A DNA stretch of 64,000 nucleotides from Tenebrio molitor (Eukaryota; Arthropoda; Insecta; Coleoptera; Tenebrionidae). Positions 37,492 through 49,690 of the stretch are shown here, piece by piece. The stretch is taken from the NCBI RefSeq assembly GCF_963966145.1, contig NC_091050.1, forward strand, positions 13,330,001 to 13,394,000, in the 5' to 3' direction. Position numbers and translations under genes: made by a program. Positions within the stretch are counted from its first letter, which is position 1. The number at the start of each line of letters is the position of its first letter. The notes beneath the pieces were generated by a model. It made no database searches, was not told the origin of the DNA, and worked only from the letters and a program-made list of their open reading frames with translations.

Positions 37492-37661
37492 ATTTTATTG
37501 TTTGTTTAGAAATGGAATGTGTCACTTTCACAGTTAATGTGGAACGTGGAGAAATCCCATTTTTTTCCATTCAATTTCTCTTGACGAAATGTGCAAGGGA
37601 CAGTTTACACTTTACCTAGTCCGTGAGATAATAAAGATTAAAACGTGTGATAAAAATTCTC

Positions 37662-37681
37662 CCGCCGCATCCACCATTTTT
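37662..37681 (+). repeat. 20-bp dispersed motif
   Basis: CCGCCGCATCCACCATTTTT, one change from the reference copy. Confidence 0.7.
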
Positions 37682-38535
37682 ACAAATAATTCTACTTTTT
37701 TTCTCAAAGATGGAAACGGTTTTATTTATCGAATTTCTAGTGAGGAGATTTACAAGATCTTCATTTCATATCTTTGTAATCAATTATTTAAACTATTCTA
37801 TGAAAAAAGACTCTCGCCGCAATGATCTAATGATTTTCGGCACACAACGAAAAATCTTTCTCGTGATAATAACTGTTTTTTTTTACAACCTCACTTTTAA
37901 AGCTACTGTTTATTTCATCGAATTCTTCATAAAGAGATCTACAAAGGACAGTTTTCACATTTTGCCTAGCTTGCAAAACAACAAAAACAACTTAACAATT
38001 TTTATAATCTAATTTTGCATTAGATGACAAAAATATCAGAGCATTTAGAAAGAAATTGTCTCATCCCAAAACTATTCTTTGATCAACCATTTTCATGGTT
38101 AATTTAACAAACAGTGACATCGCAAACAAATGATAATTATCCTGTGCAAAATAGTGGCATTAATTGCATAGAATGCAATTGATATATTAGCTTGCTAAAC
38201 TTTTTGTTGCAGTCAACGTTCAATAACTGGATATATGCGCTTTTCATTTTCATATACATGCTCGCATATGACAGATATTCATTTTCATGGTCCGTTTGAG
38301 AGCTAAAGAAATTACAATTATTTAATTTGTTGTCTCACAGCGAACCGTACAAGAAATATTTTTTAAATTTTATTAAAAAAGAATTATGTCCTTTTTTGAT
38401 TTAATAATATGTAGAAAGATTTCTAATGACGCGGTCTACAAAACTCTGTCTTTATTACATCGTTGTAGCCTGTTAGATGACACAGACGTAAACGTTTAAA
38501 GAAAAACATTTTCATTAAAATATATTGTATTATTT

Positions 38536-38607
38536 TTTGTGCAACTGTACGCGAAACGAGCATTTCGCGTATCTAAAACGACGGCTGTTGATGTAAACGT
38601 CGTTTTA
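38536..38607. repeat. Two adjacent hairpins in a dispersed repeat
   Basis: ACGCGAAA/TTTCGCGT (38549-38570) and TAAAACGACG/CGTCGTTTTA (38574-38607) are perfect stems. The preceding TTTTGTGCAACTGTACGCG matches the segment at about 8216, so this is another copy of that foldback-type repeat. Confidence 0.65.
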
Positions 38608-39287
38608 AAATTTGATACAAAACAGAACTTCCATGTAAGACTGCCGTTTAAATTTTTCTGGTATCAAATTAGAAACCGCAGAATTTATAAGACGTTTTAA
38701 CTCTGGAGGAGTACACGAAACTGAAACATCGCTAACTCTGCAATTCTCTTCCGAAATTTTTACGATTACATATTTACAAAATGAATTGTTTTATTTATGT
38801 CATTTCTATAGCGACATGTAAGCCGAATTTATATGTATTTATTGATAGTGAAGTAAATTTTACTTATTCATTTTATAATAATTACAAATGCACAAAAAAT
38901 GTTGGGTACACTTTGGTGAAATCCTTTAACATCCTCGAGATTGTCTTGCCTCGGCCGCAAGCGGCCTCGGTGACAATTTTTCTCTCGGTACGTTAAAGAA
39001 AGATTTCGCGGCCTTGATATACAAATAACTATTATTGTACTGTTTTTTTTTTTTTAATTTCATTTTAAGGACAGTAGAATTAGTTTTTATTACATCTTTC
39101 TGGCCATTACATAGTGAAGATATTAAAACACCCAGCGAGAAAAGTTTCTTGTTATGAACAATATTTTTTAACAAATCATTTCATTTGCGAAGATAATTTA
39201 AAAGCTAGATAAATGCCGCTTTTTTCTTGTGTTCCTTATAGTGAAACAGTTTTTATATTTTATGATGTTATAATAAAAGATAATAAA

Positions 39288-39300
39288 ATCCACCATTTTT
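39288..39300 (+). repeat. 20-bp dispersed motif, 3' half only
   Basis: ATCCACCATTTTT, preceded by AT-rich DNA in place of the CCGGCGC half. Confidence 0.45.
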
Positions 39301-41003
39301 CCATATTTTTTTACTGTGTTTTTTCATTAGAAACATTCCGTGTTTTTTACTGACTTGCTAATGATCTGGAAAATCAGTTTTTACATACGATTCATCACTC
39401 ATCAGGCAACAAACACACCAAGCATTTAAAGAGGAGCAGTACAATTTTTTAGAAATCGTGTGCTACTTTCACGGTTATTTTAACCAACGACGGCACTTTA
39501 CAGCCAACAAAAACACCTGAAATAGTGGTTCGTAGCAATTTTTGGTGCAAGCCACGTGGGTTCCGACTGCTCTTCGTGTGTCGCGTATCTGATGGTAACA
39601 ATTGATAATAACTGAAATGCATTATAAAACGTCACACGAGAGGCACACGACAACAGATAGATAATAGCGGCATTTCGGATGTGTCAATTTTCGGGGGCAC
39701 TCGTCCGGAAGGGCGTCCCGATTGCGGGTGGCGCGTGGGGCATCCCGACAGGATCATCGGCGACAGGAGAAACAATAACGAGTGGAGATGACAGCGAGAT
39801 GGATGCCGGAAAGACGTCTGCCTTCGACGACGCTCGCCCCATTATACACACACTCCACCTAATTGGGGCTATTCTGCCCCTTTCCGATTCGCAGCCAATC
39901 GGTGTACACAAACGTTTAATTGAGTGCACGCTCAAATAATACAGTGCTGATAGAATTCGGTCTGCGGCGTGCGTTGCGGTTTCCGCCGGACAAGGGGAGG
40001 GCGGTCCTGCGGGACACTAGTTGCCTCCCGGGGGAGACCGGCGTTCGACCGGTCGGTGCAACAGCTAGCGACGATAACACTCGCCCCACATCTCTGCCGT
40101 AATTGCAGGAGCGACGCTGCAGGACGCGATTGTGATTTTTGCAGCGCGTCGGGCGGCGCTCTTTCGCCGCCGCCCTTGACATTTTTAACGACGGGGGTTG
40201 ACCGATTCGGTGCGACCTCGTCAAGGGCGGCCTTTTCCTAATTAGCAAAACAAGTTTGGCGCTCGGAGGGTCGTTAGGTCGGCGAAAAAATGCAAATCCG
40301 CCCTTAAAGTTGTCGGGCCATTGTCGACGCGGTCAACTTTAAAAAGTCCGGGCACACACAAGTGTATATTTATTTGCATAATCGCTACGGGTCGAGGGAC
40401 GGCGACTTTTTGCCGGATTGTTAACCAATAGCAGTTTGCTGCTGTGTCAGATTATGTCCAATTTTACGGATGAGATGGATCGCTGCGAACTTCGGAAGCA
40501 ATAAAAGCGATCTGCGTCATTATTTTGATTCCTCAGGAATCAATTTATTGTTCTTGCGGAATTAAACTCCAGCTACTTGCAAACAATAAACAATTCCATT
40601 CGGGAGGTCTCTTTGACGAATTCAAGCGAAAGTGCCAAGACACGTGACTTTTCCCGCTCCATCGTAGTTTCTTTCATCTCGCGGCGGTCCGTCTCTTTGA
40701 ATTTTGTCGAACGTCTGCAAAAACTTGTTTTGACTCACATTTCAATTAGATAAGTTTTGGCGTGGCTCGAGTCGTGTGGGAGCCTCCGTTGTCTTGTTGA
40801 AATATGGAATCGCTTTACCCTCGAGGACTCGCTGCCAAGACGGACGACCCCCACATCATCCCTTCTCGTGTGGGGCGAGCGCGCTACAAGTTGCGACCAC
40901 CTACGTCCATCACGAGCCCACAAACCGACTGAAATTTTCAAGTGCAGTAACGCTTAATTGAAATTAATTTTCCGACTCCCACTTAGGATGGAAACCCTGC
41001 GGC

Positions 41004-41042
41004 AGCGTATTCATGAGGTGGACCTCAAGATTTTCCGACCGT
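41004..41042 (+). repeat. Short duplicated GC-rich element, copy 1
   Basis: GTATTCATGAGGTGGACCTC followed by AAGATTTTCCG matches copy 2 at 42950 (GTATTCATGAAGTGGGACCC then CACATTTTCCG), with weaker similarity on both sides. A shared conserved word in single-copy-looking intron suggests a duplicated regulatory element. Confidence 0.5.
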
Positions 41043-42949
41043 GATTCCATGTAAATTCCGCTTTGACTTGATAAAGAGAAAAATTGCCTCTGTTCTTTGG
41101 AATTATGGATTGTTGTCCAATTTAACGAAAGCTCTGATTACTGAAAGCTTTTTTGTTTCGTTCCGAATCTGGAAGTCGACGAGTTGATTTACCGAAGGAG
41201 CAATTAAAATACTGTCGGGGGTGGCGCTCAAAAACAATCACTCTGTTTGCATTCGGGCCGCAGCTCCGGTGGCGGCGTCCCGCCCCCCGTAAACAAAGCT
41301 GTCGCCGTAAAAGTTCGCATCAGCAACCGAGAACCGATTGGCGCCCTCAACATGAATCGTGCTGACAGCGTGCGCGATTTGTTTGCGGTATTTTCCGGGA
41401 GCGCCCCCGTCAGCTCGTCACCCCCGAGCCGGAAAGATCAAACGCTTTAATTGTCGCCACTGTCACGTGACTCGGCCCATCGAGGCTGCATGCCTTGCAT
41501 AAACTCGGCGGGTATTCGAGACGCCCGGAGCCATGCAGATGGCGTCCTGGGGGGCGGCTCGGGCGGTCGAGCTCCGGCATATATCATCATTAAATCGGCG
41601 TAAGTGGGTGGCGGTGCGATTTGAGCTTTTTTCTTAATTTGGAGATTAATAATGGATGGGTTGTTGGTGTGCGAGAGAGGCGGGAAACGCGCGCAGGCCC
41701 GGCTCTGGACTCCGGGAGCACACCGGAGCCGTTCGGCAGTATGACCCATGCTCCGATGAGCTGTGTGGCGGGCTCCTACCGGAAGTACTAGCGATGTGAG
41801 TGATCGTGGGTTTGTGTGTGTGATGGTCGACCCTCTCAAGGTCTTTTGGGTGTTAACCAACAGCACTTATTTAGGTAATCCGTACCGGAAAAATCGCAAT
41901 GTCTCCCCCGCGACCCGTCTAATTTAACTTTGCCTCCCGAAACGACAAGAAGATGACGGACCCGACCTAATCAAAGTTTCAAAACGAAACCGGAATCGGC
42001 TCCGGGGAGGAGGTAACGCGCGCGTGACCAGGATGCGAACGCCTCCTCGACGGAGACTCCTCCGACCACGGAATAATTTCCGCGGACGATCCGGATAAAT
42101 TCCGTATTTGCTGGTGTCGCCGGAAATGGCGGTGTTGTGCCGCGAGGAATTCCCGGAGGAATCTTGTCGGGGGTTTTTAACTCGGAAACCGCGACGGCGG
42201 CGTCGAACTATATTGCGACGAGCCGGGGGAGATTCTTTATTTGCTCGGACGGCTCGGGATTTGCTCCAGATATGGTCTTGCCGAGAGCAGAAAAAACTAA
42301 GGCAATATTTTAGTAAAGGGACCCAATAAACACAATGCGTTGGCGTATTTTAAAAGCCGAATCGAGGTCAAAATTGAAAGGAAAATATTGAAAAAAAAAT
42401 TTTGACCGGATAAAAGTGGCACATTTTACGTGATCGATGTCAATTTTGCTTTACTCCGGGCAAGTGCATTCACAAATCTCATTTTGACAAGGGTCAGCGG
42501 TTTTATTAACAAATAAATTGCATTCCATAAAATGGTATTGTTCGCTACTCGTCCAATAAAAACAAGTGCAGGTCGCAGAACTCACCCCTTTATTAAACTA
42601 TCACAAAAAAAGCTTAAAAAAAAGTTGATTTGTAACGTAACGCAAATGTAAAAATTACATGGTAAGAGTTTTGACATTTTTTCCGTAGAATTATATTTTT
42701 TCAGACACTCTCTCCTTGCGCATCCACGAATGTCCCAACCAATTTGGCCACAATGCTGCCATAAATTAGATATTAGATGAAATTATATGAAACGGCTCCC
42801 GCCGGCAGCGAATAGCTATTTGTTGTAAACAAATCCCTTTTGTTATTTCATGGAGGGAAAATTTATCCATAATAATTTTCCCATTTTGTAGTGCATCAAA
42901 ACATTTAATTAATACGTTTTTTGGCCTTTCGGAACGGGAAGCCTCCGGG

Positions 42950-42985
42950 CGTGGTATTCATGAAGTGGGACCCCACATTTTCCGG
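42950..42985 (+). repeat. Short duplicated GC-rich element, copy 2
   Basis: Partner of the element at 41004, about 1.9 kb downstream in the same orientation. Confidence 0.5.
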
Positions 42986-43826
42986 TGGCGTGGCCACGAC
43001 CAGCGTAAATATTTAATCGTCAGGTTAAATATTCAAAAAATCTCAATAAATAGCAAATGAAGCGAGGGATGAAATACGGCGACAGATTAGAGTCCTCCGT
43101 GCCCCGGGCGAGTCCAAGGTCGGTGCAACCACCCCGAGATAAGCGCGCGGGAGGGTAAATATCACCTAACAACCCTATGAATAGTCGCCAGAATAAAACA
43201 GCGCCGTTCCGGGGTGATTAACGACACTCCGGAAATCTGGAGCGATCACAATAGCCGCGTTTTATGCATATAAACGTGTCAAAACGCCAAACAATGCCGC
43301 CCCCGGGCGGAAGCGCGCGTTTTTAATAACACTTTCGCCGTCTCCGGCCCTCGATCGGCGGCACCGCGCGAATTAATGAAGAAGTGGACACCTGTAGCGC
43401 GGCCGCGCTCCCGGATTAATTAATATCGCGTTGGAAAAATTCCGGAAGCGGTCGAGCTCCTGCGGCTCAATTAAAAGGCAACTTTTCGGCGGAGATCCGG
43501 CGCGCGCGAAACTTGCCGCACCCGGAGCCCATATTTCGGCGAGGCCACTTTTCTAATTTTCGCCTTTTTTCCCTGGCGGCGCCGGCACTAATGAGATTTT
43601 TCCTCGTCATCATCCACCGGAAGACGCTGAAGAATCATCCTTTTTATTAAATAAGGCCGGCGCGTACCGATGCATCTCCTGTCCCGGTTAATTTATTAAG
43701 GACCGGATTTAATTGCATCGCACAACAAACATCTCGTAATGCGATTACCGGCAAAAACTTGGGCGACGATCGCCAGACGGGGGCCGAAAACAATGGAATT
43801 TGATTTAAGTGTAAATGGATTTTCGG

Positions 43827-43842
43827 GGGATGCGCCGGATCC
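43827..43842 (-). repeat. 20-bp dispersed motif, reverse-strand variant
   Basis: The reverse complement reads GGATCCGGCGCATCCC, keeping GGATCCGGCGCATCC as in the 14923 copy but lacking the ACCATTTTT tail. Confidence 0.4.
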
Positions 43843-45696
43843 GCGTCGGCGGTTTTCGGACGCGTCGGGGGCGACATCTCAGACGGCGGTATTTAAAGCG
43901 CCCCCAGGGAGCGGCGTCTGCGTCCGTCTTGCCGAGGTCATCTCGGCGAAGTATTTTACTTGAGTACCGTGAAATTTCACTTGAGGACGTCGCGCCCCGA
44001 CTTTCCGCCCCCGGTCCCCCTTGCAGCCGTCGAGAAACCCACCCTCCGCGCTGAAGGGTTTTAAATTAATGTTTTCCGCTGGTGAAGGTCTTAAGGTTGT
44101 CGATACTGTACATTTTATAAAATATTCTGTTTACAGCGAGATAAATTACATTCTTTTGTTCGAAGTGCTCTCTCCTTTCCGTGATTTCTCCCTGTGCGAC
44201 TCCGCATCCACCGCATCCTTTCAAATCCAGGCAGAAAGCTCGCTCGCCATTAACAGGTACTGGGGAGCTTTCTCGATGTCGCCCCAATTCAAAAATAAAG
44301 AAAAAAATCGGCTCGTACGAAAGTTTCTCCAGAAAAAAAAAACAAATGGTGCACCAGTCGCCATATTGAATCTGCAATTTGCCTCTCGAAGCAGCTGAAT
44401 CGGGGGTAATTAAAATTATGGCGCATTGTCGCAAAGCCGGGACAAAAGCAAAAATAAATTTATTCGACTCGAGTTCATATTGCGACGGATGTTGTCCGGA
44501 AATCCGGTATATATTTTTTTTAAACAAAGTTGCAGATTCGGCACCGCGCACCCCCGTCTGATTATCATCATTTTTCTCGCGTGATATTTGTTTCGTCGTT
44601 CGCGTCACCGAGCAAAAGACCCCATCAGCGATTTCCGCTCGGTCGACCCTCACGTCTAATTAAGCGGCGACGGTCTTTCCGGGGGCGCAACCGGGACGTT
44701 TAAGCCGAATTTCACGTAAACAATAAATTAGGTAATCTCGGGGAAAGCCCGACGTTCCCAATATCTGCCGTCATAAAAATATCGGGGGCCGCACATAAAT
44801 CGTGACATACGAGTATTACATCCACGGCTCTTACCTCAATTATGGATTTTATTTTTAGGTCGCTTTCGGACCGCCTGATTTATGCTCTCGGAGGCCTTTC
44901 GGAATGAATTTTCGACGAGTTATTGATTCGAGTGCGTGCGTACGTCACGCAGAAACCGTTCGCCGACGATCACACCTGATTGGAATTTCGTAAATAACCC
45001 CGGAGGAAATTAGATGCAGGCGAAGTTAGCCGGATAATTGTTGTTTTGACCTGATATGATAATCGTGCGCTTGCAGTCGAGCAAAAGTTCCCTACACCCC
45101 GGTAATTTGGGAAAGTTTGGGGGTGCAGTTTCGGTACACAAATTGGCGACCTGCATACTGTGGAATTGGGACGAACGACGGTGAGGGTTTATTTAAGCTG
45201 GTTCTAAACCGCATTCGATGCGTTTTTCAAAATAAAAAACTTCGCTCGCGTCATTGTCATTCAAACAGGTTTGCCTTCGAGCGTAATTTACCCCATCAAC
45301 CCCTTATTTTCTACAAAACTCTGAACATTGCCGGTGGGCGTATTTGCTATCTATTCAGGTTCTAGGAAGGAAACTCCGAAGTATCATTGCCTCTTCGTTG
45401 TCAGATTAAAGCATCCCGATTATATTAGGTATGTGATAAAGAGACTTTCTCCTCCCGCAAGACGGATATCCTTTTTGACCCAATTATATTAACAAATTCT
45501 TCTATTTTGTCAAGTTCTCTATTTGCTACTTTATAAGAATTTTATTTTCCCTTATTGTGTGAAGAACTGTTGAGGAATTGCGTTCTTCATCTTGGAAGCA
45601 AAATTATGTTTTTAACGTACTTTGCCTGGCAAAGTCTCAACCAGGACAAATTTATTATTTTTCTCCTATTGCCGACGAAGTAAAATTCCACACCTG

Positions 45697-45833
45697 TAAT
45701 AATAATAACAAACTAGTTGTTGATCCAGCTTCGCGCGGTTGAATTTCATTGAACAGTAAAAATGGTGTATTTTCAGCGTGGAGCAAGTAGAAATTTACCT
45801 AAGCGAAGCCAGGACAACTACTATTATTCATTA
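45697..45833. mobile_element. MITE-like inverted-repeat element
   Basis: The left end TAATAATAATAACAAACTAG then TTGTTGATCCAGCTTCGCG pairs imperfectly with the right end (AAGCGAAGCCAGGACAACTA then CTATTATTCATTA). The arms are about 45 nt and the whole is about 137 bp. Confidence 0.6.
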
Positions 45834-46760
45834 GTTGAATAAATTAAAAATAATGCTCTTTCTAATGCTTTCATTTAAGGGCTTCTTTGTAAAGTACATT
45901 TTTGGTTTTCTCTCGTGGAGTAAACGGATGATCACTGTCACTCACTTTCTTATAAGCTACATAAAACTGTCATTGAAAAAGCAGCTTTGACGTAGGTCCA
46001 GACCAAAGTTTGATAATATAGTAACAAAAATTAAACTACATAAATTATGACGTAAGTTGTGTTTGGGAGAATATCTAATTGAGGTTACAACGCTGTCAAA
46101 GTGCGTTCAATATCAGGAATTTCAAAAAATTAGATCAAATGAAATAGGAAATATTTATACAGGTGTCCCAGAACTGCCGAATCAGGTTTTCGTTAGTCGT
46201 AATGGAGGTAAAAAATGTTCAGAAAAATATAATAGCTTCTTAGTTAAATTGACCAATAGTGTTCGAGCAGTTCGAGAAAACTGAGTTCTTTCCCTCAGTT
46301 ACTAAGTAACGTGTAATACGTATGAACCGTATGAATAACAAAAATAAAAAATAAAAAGTCTTCGTTGAATTTACCTGAAATTCAAATTAACAGCGACCTT
46401 CTGATTGGTCAATTTTAATTGTTAATTATAAAAAATCTACTACACCCGGACCATTCGCTATTGCTTTCATTTAGGTATCATTATCTATCACCAACGAAAG
46501 CGCACTCTAAATCTGATTCACGAGTTCTGGGACAGCCTGTATATCACCATACTAACTTAAGGTCTGTAAACTGTCACAAATTTAGATCAACGAGCTTAAA
46601 CCTCTCAGTCCCCTTGCACGGTGTTGCAATCGTTTTTACGAAAATTGAAATTAAATAAAAACTCTAACTGTTGATGAAAACCCCATCAAAATACGACCAA
46701 TAGTTTTTTTTCTACTTTGGTATCATAAGTGAGTCTTTGTGAAACTAAAAGTAGTGTCAC

Positions 46761-46898
46761 AATAGTATATTACACTCGTTTTATAAGACGCTCTGTGGCA
46801 TTCGTTCTGTTGGAGCACTTCTCGCTGTGTTCGTCGTGCCCCAACCAACTCGTATCACAATCAAGCGTTTTATAAAACTCGTAAAATAATATACTATT
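46761..46898. mobile_element. Foldback element, ~32-bp inverted ends
   Basis: The left AATAGTATATTACACTCG then TTTTATAAGACGC pairs with the right GCGTTTTATAAAACTCG then AATATACTATT. Its end matches the inverted end of the 32517-32649 foldback (AATAGTATATTACA), and GAAACTAAAAGT occurs just outside here and inside the other. Confidence 0.7.
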
Positions 46899-47154
46899 AA
46901 ATTATAAGTGCCCAAGAGATACATTTTATGATATTTTAAACATGATAGATAAATCGTTCCTTTATATATTAATGTATTTTTTAACCCTTCCGGTTGAATT
47001 GCCTTGGAACCACCAGTTTCAGAACATTTTCCCAAGTGGATTTTCTCTGATGACAGAAAACACAACTGATTTTAATTCATTACTTGCTCATCAAACCCTC
47101 TAATTCTTATTAAACGAATAATTACATCAGAATATTCTTTAAGACGTTCAGAAT

Positions 47155-47355
47155 AAGGCGAATAAGGGGGGATGAAGTGGTAATTGGCAATTATTACAAC
47201 TAAAATATGATGTAAAATTTTCCGTGATCTGTAATGTATATGTTTCAACTTTATAAAACTTGTACTTTACTTTATTATCTGAAGTAGTTTCAAGCAACTT
47301 CTTGTTTAGATTTAAATTTAAGGCTTGTCTAATAAAACGCAAATTTCAGATAAAT
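47155..47355 (+). repeat. Diverged ~200-bp repeat, copy A
   Basis: Shares GGGGATGAAGTGGTAATTGG, GAAGTAGTTT..GCAACTT and TGTTTAGATT..AATTTAAGGC in order with copy B at 51655. Similarity is clear only in blocks, so the copies are old. Confidence 0.65.
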
Positions 47356-47620
47356 TTCAAAACGGTTTGTATACTTTGTAGAAATACAGTTTAAAAAAAA
47401 ATCATTGTAGTCATAAACCAAAACAAGAGTTTTTCTTCAGACACCTAGAAAAACTTAATCTGTCCTTCCTCATGATATACATGATGGTGTGGTCTGCTTC
47501 GTACAGTTTATCATTTAATATGGATTTCTACTTTGACAACTTATCTTTGTTCTCTATTTTCCTTCAGAACATAATATTTTTGTGGATGCTGTACTTTTGT
47601 AGTTTTGAAATTTTGTCTTG

Positions 47621-48800
47621 TAGCGAAGTTCGTCTGGACTCCACACTACTTTTTCCGGGAAATTTAGGAAAGGGGTTAGGGAAGGAGGGGCAGAGGTGGA
47701 TCGACTTCGGACGCAGCCGGTTCGTCCGGATCCTATCGCTATAAAATTGTTACCGACCGAGTTTCGGCCGAAAGGATTATGATACGAGTATATTTAGTAG
47801 AGGCAAAAAACAATCCATTACGTCCCACATACGCTCGATTGGATTTAGATCTGGTGTCGTTTGCGTTTGCAAGTCGTATTTCTCGTCGATGGGGAGAAAT
47901 TTCTCGTTGGAGCTTATCAATGACATGCACACCCTGCAATGTTATTTATTTAAATGCCGTCAATATTTGCCCGTTCAGTTTTCTAAACCGCGCGAGACCA
48001 TCGCGCCCCACAGCAAATATTGAAACGATCGCGGTCGCAACTCACTGTAAAATCCACTAAATGCCCGTCATCAATAACAAATAGACACAAACACGCTCGT
48101 TGGCGGTGACTTTTTCCATCCCCGATTAAATTAATTAATTAAAACTAGCACATTATGCAAATGGTCGGCCATATCGACCAGATCTGACGATTTATTCGTA
48201 CGGCGTTGTTCCGCAATCCGAGAGCGCAACGTTTGATTAAATTCGCGTTTCGTTCCCGCTGTATTTTTACCCGGAGCAAATTTATCGTCGGTTTACCGGA
48301 AAAAGCCGCCGCCGCCGCCCCCCCCGAAAATCCGATACGACGACACAAGGCCCACCACTAATTAAACAAGCCCCGGTTATTGAAATATCGGACCTCCGGA
48401 AACTCGACGCTCGTCTTATGTCGGACAAGCTCATTAACATGTAATTGGATTTGCGGTTTATGTTAATTCGTGTCGGCGCCGCCCCCGGGCCGGAATGCAA
48501 ATGGTGAGCTCCGATCGACAAAAAATATGGGGCCTTAACAAGGATTTTAATTCGGGCGAGATGCCTCCCTTAAGAGAGATCGCGCAAGATGGAGTCACGC
48601 CGCCACACCGGGGACGGTTACAGCCGACGCCACTAATTGCGAGCAAAATTGACGCCAAGAGAGGGTGCAACGATGCACCGCGGTTAGCGGAGCGACCTCG
48701 CGGTCTTAATTGCCGGTGGGGTTCGGAAAACGCCAATTAATGAGGAAAAACGGCAGCGTCGGGGTGTTTGTCAAGGGGCGGCGGGTTGCGACCCCCGCAT
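47621..48800. other. GC-rich intronic block
   Basis: CG-rich with octamers at 48155 and 48495, a long TTAATTAATTAATTAA run near 48130 and CCGCCCCC runs near 48310 and 48478. I see no gene. Confidence 0.5.
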
Positions 48801-49690
48801 AAGGGTGCACCAGAAGTAGTTCAGTTGGAACTCGATCATTTTTTATTTTATTTTTGTTGACTCAAGTCCAAGGCATAATAATTCTTTGGTAAATTGTTCG
48901 GCCTTTTCATCTGTTGGGTGAATTCCCCAGTCCTTAAAAAATTCAAGTCTTCTGGATCATTATGTTTTCTTGTTTTATTGTACCACGGTTCACTCTTTGT
49001 ACAAGAATTTTTGCGAAAAAGGAGAAAAGAAAACAGTTGCAGTTTTCACTTCTTCCTAATTGTAAGTCTTCTCAGTGCCATTAGTGGAGGAAATGACAGA
49101 TTATAAAATACCAACATTAAAAGTCGACTCAAACAAAACTTCACCATAATGATAAGTTTTCTATTTTTTACTTAAACAGAAGAACACAAATTTTCAAGCA
49201 GAACTTCTGTTACGAAATATCCCCCCATGACAAAAAAAATTTTTTTGAAAGCAAGTCAGCAAATTCTTCTAAACATTCTACAAGCAATGCCTGTTTGCTT
49301 GCGCATACGGCACACTGGCAGAAGACTGTTGAGTGAAATTATTTCTACAAAACAACCCTTACCTACTTTTGAAAGTATTCTTTAACTCCACTTGAATTGC
49401 CTTAGAAAAATCAGTTCCAGAAGTTTTTCATTGCGTTTGTAAATAGTATATTTTCCTGAAGGTGGTTCCAATCAGTTTAGAAACTTCTGGATTTTCGTCC
49501 TGGCAAAGCCGCAGCTATCATTTCTTTTTCGGTCTAAACCGGTTAGTTCTCAAAAGTATTCCTTAACGATCCCACTTTAAATCTTTTGAATTGCCTCCTC
49601 ACAAAGCATCAGTTCGAAAATGTTTTCCCAAATTTTCTTTCCCTTCGGGTCGGCTTCGTCCGACAACAAAAGTATTTTTTGCAGTTTGGT
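48801..49690. other. AT-rich island
   Basis: Contains two copies of a diverged repeat: GAAAGTATTCTTTAACTCC with TTGAATTGCCTTAG (about 49370-49425), and AAAAGTATTCCTTAACG with TTGAATTGCCTCC (about 49551-49605). A third is at 46973. No gene seen. Confidence 0.5.

Larger units (their letters stand above)
36701..39640. repeat. AT-rich island of diverged ~300-bp units
   Basis: Boxes shared with the 35-kb island recur: CATTAGATGAC near 38017 and a variant near 38472; TTTTCATGG plus GAGAGCTAAAGAAA near 38283-38311; GCGAGAAAAGTTTCTTGTTA near 39135; GCTAGATAAATGCCGCTTTTTTC near 39202. The 20-bp motif is at 37662 and in part at 39288. Confidence 0.55.
39641..45450. other. GC-rich intronic block
   Basis: Nearly 6 kb of CG-rich intron with octamers at 40290 and 40372 (reverse), CCGCCCCCG words near 43299 and 44004, a reverse-strand motif variant at 43827-43842 and a duplicated short element at 41.0/42.95 kb. 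The longest open frame of the window (44066-44653, - strand, 195 codons) lies here but shows no domain or splice context. Confidence 0.5.
45451..47620. other. AT-rich island sharing repeats with later islands
   Basis: Contains two inverted-repeat elements and members of two diverged repeat families: one at 47155-47355 related to 51655-51860, the other near 46973-47040 related to 49372 and 49553. A partial relative of the first family is near 45525-45560. Confidence 0.55.

Noticed and set aside
44066..44653. Longest open frame in the window, 195 codons, - strand
   Set aside because: It crosses CG-rich intron where stops are rare, overlaps open frames on the other strand, and has no recognisable domain, signal or splice context.
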